Shown here: positions 57,735 to 64,000 of the stretch, one piece after another
Numbering within the stretch: position 1 is the first letter of the stretch
Layout: every line of letters starts with the position of its first letter
Assembly: GCF_003073045.1 (NCBI RefSeq)
Contig: NC_037591.1
Coordinates: 29,111,319 to 29,175,318 of the forward strand
From: Pomacea canaliculata
Taxonomy: Eukaryota; Mollusca; Gastropoda; Architaenioglossa; Ampullariidae
DNA: 64,000 nt
Reading direction: 5' to 3'
Notes under the pieces: model-generated
The model's database searches: none
The model's input: the letters and a program-made list of their open reading frames with translations, nothing else
Told to the model about the DNA's origin: nothing
Program-made: the position numbers and the translations under genes

Positions 57735-58100
57735 ACTTACTTGTAGACTTCAAAGTGATGATAGTTACTGAGCTCCCGTTTAACGCCGTTTGTGTTTGAT
57801 GTCGTTGCTTTGCTGCTCCTAATGGGATTTGGTGATTCCTGCCCACGTGACATCAGCTCTAGGAGCGAGGGATGCGAACGGAGGGGGGAGGGAGGGAGAG
57901 AGGGAGGAGAGAGGGAGGAGAGAAGGAAGGAGAGAGGGAGTGAGAGAGGTTAGGGTCACGATAACAGCAAAGAGCAGTGGGGCGATGAGGAGGCGTTTCA
58001 CTGAATGCTCGTCCTCGGTTTGCCGAGTTTGCCGAGAGAAAGTATAAACGTTGGCGGCACGAAGGACCCGACATGCGAACGTTGGCCACAAACAACGGAG
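57735..58100 (-). promoter_or_regulatory. GC-richer island with a possible minus-strand first exon
   Basis: 57880-57945 is a (GGGA)n/(GGGAGA)n tract. On the minus strand a clean donor (CTACAA|GTAAGT) lies at about 57735, and the surrounding 350 bp is GC-richer than its neighbourhood, as first exons often are. On the plus strand GTATAAACG near 58042 could be a TATA box. Direction and existence of a gene are undecided. Confidence 0.25.
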
Positions 58101-61282
<3,182 letters not shown>

Positions 61283-64000
61283 AAAAGAAAAACAATAGTA
61301 AAATATTAGTAACAATAATGGATGCCTGTTTCAGTGTTCGTATCATTATTTCTGCTCACTCCATTACTGCCAGCACTTGACTTGAAGTTGGTCTTCTCAG
61401 AGTATAAGCAATGTCTTGAAGTCTCTTGAGTTCCATTCTCACTCAGGCCAGAATTGTGAAGAGTGTTAGTGCAGCTATCCTCGACATTTTCAAACTAACA
61501 TGTTTAAACACTTGATCTTCATGTCCTCCTGTTTCTCCTAAGAAGGTCAGTGACTGGCAGAAGATCAAATCCTATTTCTATGACTTGTCCACTGCATCCA
61601 AAGCTTGATACATGTGGGCGGTATTTCTGTGTCGTAGAAGGCTCGTGTTAGATGGATTATTTCACAATATTCTCCTTTTTTCGAATGAAGGATGAATTTT
61701 CATTTCGATCCAAGGACCCGTGAGCTGAGTTTGCCCTACTGCTGTTGTTGTTGCTTCTGCTGGCGAAGCTGTTGTTGTCTATTTTGTTGCCACTCCTGTT
61801 TGCGGTTTAGCAATGTTTATCTTAAGAATCAGCTTCGAAATAAGATTCAGGATTAGAGATCTGCCACAGAAGATTTTTCAAGGAAAAAATATATTGTTAG
61901 CTGATTTCGTTGATTTTGTTTTGTATCTCGAGGTTGCAACCATTTTAGCTCCTGAGGTATTTCAAACACAATAGAGGACAGGTCTAGGAGAAGAGAAAAA
62001 TTAAGGCATCGTGAAGGCACCTCAACCCGATTCCTTCTGACCGCCTCAAAAATGTGAAGCATCCCATCTTCATGGGTAGGAAAGACACTCACTTTGGAAG
62101 ATCAAAACCTAATCACTCGAGCCTGGTCATAAAACATGGACCTATAATCTGTAGAAAATATTATCAAGGCAATTTCGTTAATTACTGTTATTAGCAGAAT
62201 CTGTGCAAAAAGAGTGAGTTGTGGGTAAAGAAATGCACTGTTAGAATAATAAACTTGCTAAGAGCACAGTTTGTGGACAGTTGACAATCAATATTAAATG
62301 TGAAGCAGACTAACAGTTCCTACTAAGATGTCACGTAGGCATGGAATCAAACAGCCGACAAGTGCATCCATTGGCAGTAAGACCAGAAACGTGATAGGTA
62401 AACTAAAACTTCTCTAAAGGCACATGAGGTTTATATGTTCGAAAAAGATTCAAATGAGACGGAAACAAAGAACAGTACTGGTGTAGATGAATGAAGATGT
62501 CTTTATTATTATTGGTCAGCGCAGAGTGTGTGAAAATGGAGTGTTTATAATACTGTGAATGTTCAATTATATAAAATTAATTAAGCTTAAACTATGTGTA
62601 AGGTTTTCAAGAAATAATAACAGATTTATTGACTTAAAGAACAAGGTAGCTAAATGAAGGAGAGTGTCATTGAAATCCAAAGAGGGCCTACAACGGAAGA
62701 CAGCGGGCAATGGACGACTCCGTCGAGCTGGACACAAGACGAAGAACTGTAGGATGAGGATTGCTTATTATTGCTTCTGGTTAGGTGTACCTCTAGTGAA
62801 TATCTATTTCCTTTCTCCTTCCAGGCATCCTAGCTAAAGCCCTGTTTGAGTTGTATTCCCTACCCCTCCCGTTGCTGTGTAGCAGTAACAGCAATGACAG
62901 GTTTGACTCCACCGAGTTGGCCATAGACCAGGATTGAAAGTCAACCTCTGGATTCAAGTGAACTGAGTTCGATACTTCTTTGTTTTCATAAGAAAAGGTA
63001 GAGGAAGAAGCCTTGTAAATATTAGCCTTGTAAAACACTCCCTTTCACACCCGACTAGTAATTACTTAACAAGGACACAGAGCCACACAAACAGCTATAG
63101 TATCATTCCATCTCAACAATCCATGTTGGGTAACGCTTTTCAGTTTAGATTCTTTCCAGTTTGATATTTATTTATTTATTCATTTATTTATCAGCTGAAA
63201 ATTGTTCTCAGTTTAGGATTGCGAAGAATTTGGCATGTCAAACTTCTCAGTACCCATGCGCCATGAATCTGATAACTGTGTTCTTAAATAAAATCCGCCA
63301 AATTTGTCTGTCTGCGCAGAAGAGGTTCCCCCAAAGGTTGCATCTGTTTCTACAAAGCAAGGAAGAACGGGTGTTGCTGATGAAAATTTAAGCCGTCATG
63401 GTTCCAGAGAAAGCTGGAAAGGTCAGGGAGACAACGCCGACAAAGCAGCAACAAGGGAGATTTAATTAGTCGTCCGCCTCTTTGTAATGGATTGAGCAAT
63501 TAACGGAGGGCTGGTCCAGGAGGGAGGGACAAGGGAACAGATAGGTTCAGTCCCTTCTGCTGCGTCATCCACGAGAGTAGCAAGATAAAAGGTTGAGCTC
63601 TCTGAAGCCAAGTTTGAACTTTCTAAGGCTAGGTCTGAACTTTCTAAACGCACATGGATTGCATTTTCTCTGTATGGAATGTCTGTATTGGATGCTTTAC
63701 TGGGATTTAAAACGATCGAAGTTGCGAAGAACCCGAGAGCATTAAAGGGTCAGTGGTCTTCCCCTGCGGCAGGTGGCGGAAGAAACTTCTTGACGGCATC
63801 GGTGCAAAGACAGTAAATAGAAGGGAATGCTGACAGTCTGCCTAAATCAACCCCTAGCCTCTCACAAAGTACAAAATGGTGCCACAGACAGTCCACCGAC
63901 ACTAAGACATCTTGACGCTCACTTCTGCGACAACAGCAACCCCAAGGGAAGATGGTGTTGTCGGATGCCAACATACAACCTTCAATAAGAAGTTTCCACA
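61283..64000. other. no gene recognised to the window end
   Basis: Short ORFs only, for example 63038-62793 and 63974-63750 (minus), without splice signals or known domains. Confidence 0.45.

Noticed and set aside
57819..58091. Minus-strand ORF with Leu/Pro/Ser repeats
   Set aside because: Low-complexity GGGA tract translation, no ATG context or splice support.

Overview
This is a eukaryotic, AT-rich, repeat-dense window. It has long introns, GT/AG splice sites, many microsatellites and DNA-transposon remnants, and no operons. The gene content points to a lophotrochozoan, most likely a mollusc: a BLOC-2 gene, a neuropeptide-type precursor with KR and GKKR processing sites, and tRNA-derived SINEs. 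The species cannot be named from the sequence. No homology search or splice predictor was run; exon models rest on reading frame, splice signals and phase bookkeeping.

1-6,650 (minus): the 5' two-thirds of HPS3 (Hermansky-Pudlak syndrome 3 protein, BLOC-2 subunit). Ten exons join in consistent phase from the ATG at 6504 to 231; the 3' end lies outside the window. A perfect M-box (TCATGTGA) sits about 130 bp upstream of the ATG.

6,650-8,200: spacer with an 8-bp-TSD hAT MITE and a second TIR element.

8,202-9,907 (plus): a TATA-driven gene for a secreted, acidic, Thr/Glu-rich protein whose last exon is a six-cysteine, defensin-like module.

9,461-19,077 and 24,105-42,776: a direct segmental duplication (copies A and B) broken by indels. 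It copied the cysteine-module terminal exon but not the first coding exon of that gene. It also copied exons 2-3 of a minus-strand neuropeptide-like gene but not its first exon and promoter (20,948-21,835). Copy A later gained a 2.9-kb Harbinger-type element and a 175-bp hAT MITE; copy B shows the empty site of both. Copy B alone holds a 7.8-kb block bounded by two direct copies of a TIR element whose 8-bp flanks are crossed, the footprint expected from circle integration or macrotransposition. That block carries a degenerate U2 snRNA-like sequence and four exons of an unrecognised minus-strand gene.

42,776-64,000: mostly intergenic or intronic sequence with SINE pieces, (AAT)n repeats and a CRE-rich patch. 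No convincing gene was found apart from a possible terminal exon at 44,887-45,027.

The most noteworthy points are the neuropeptide-like precursor (a 21-residue amidated helix with a CRE and TATA promoter) and its decaying duplicate, the acidic defensin-like precursor with a second copy of its terminal exon 15 kb downstream, and the crossed-TSD composite block.
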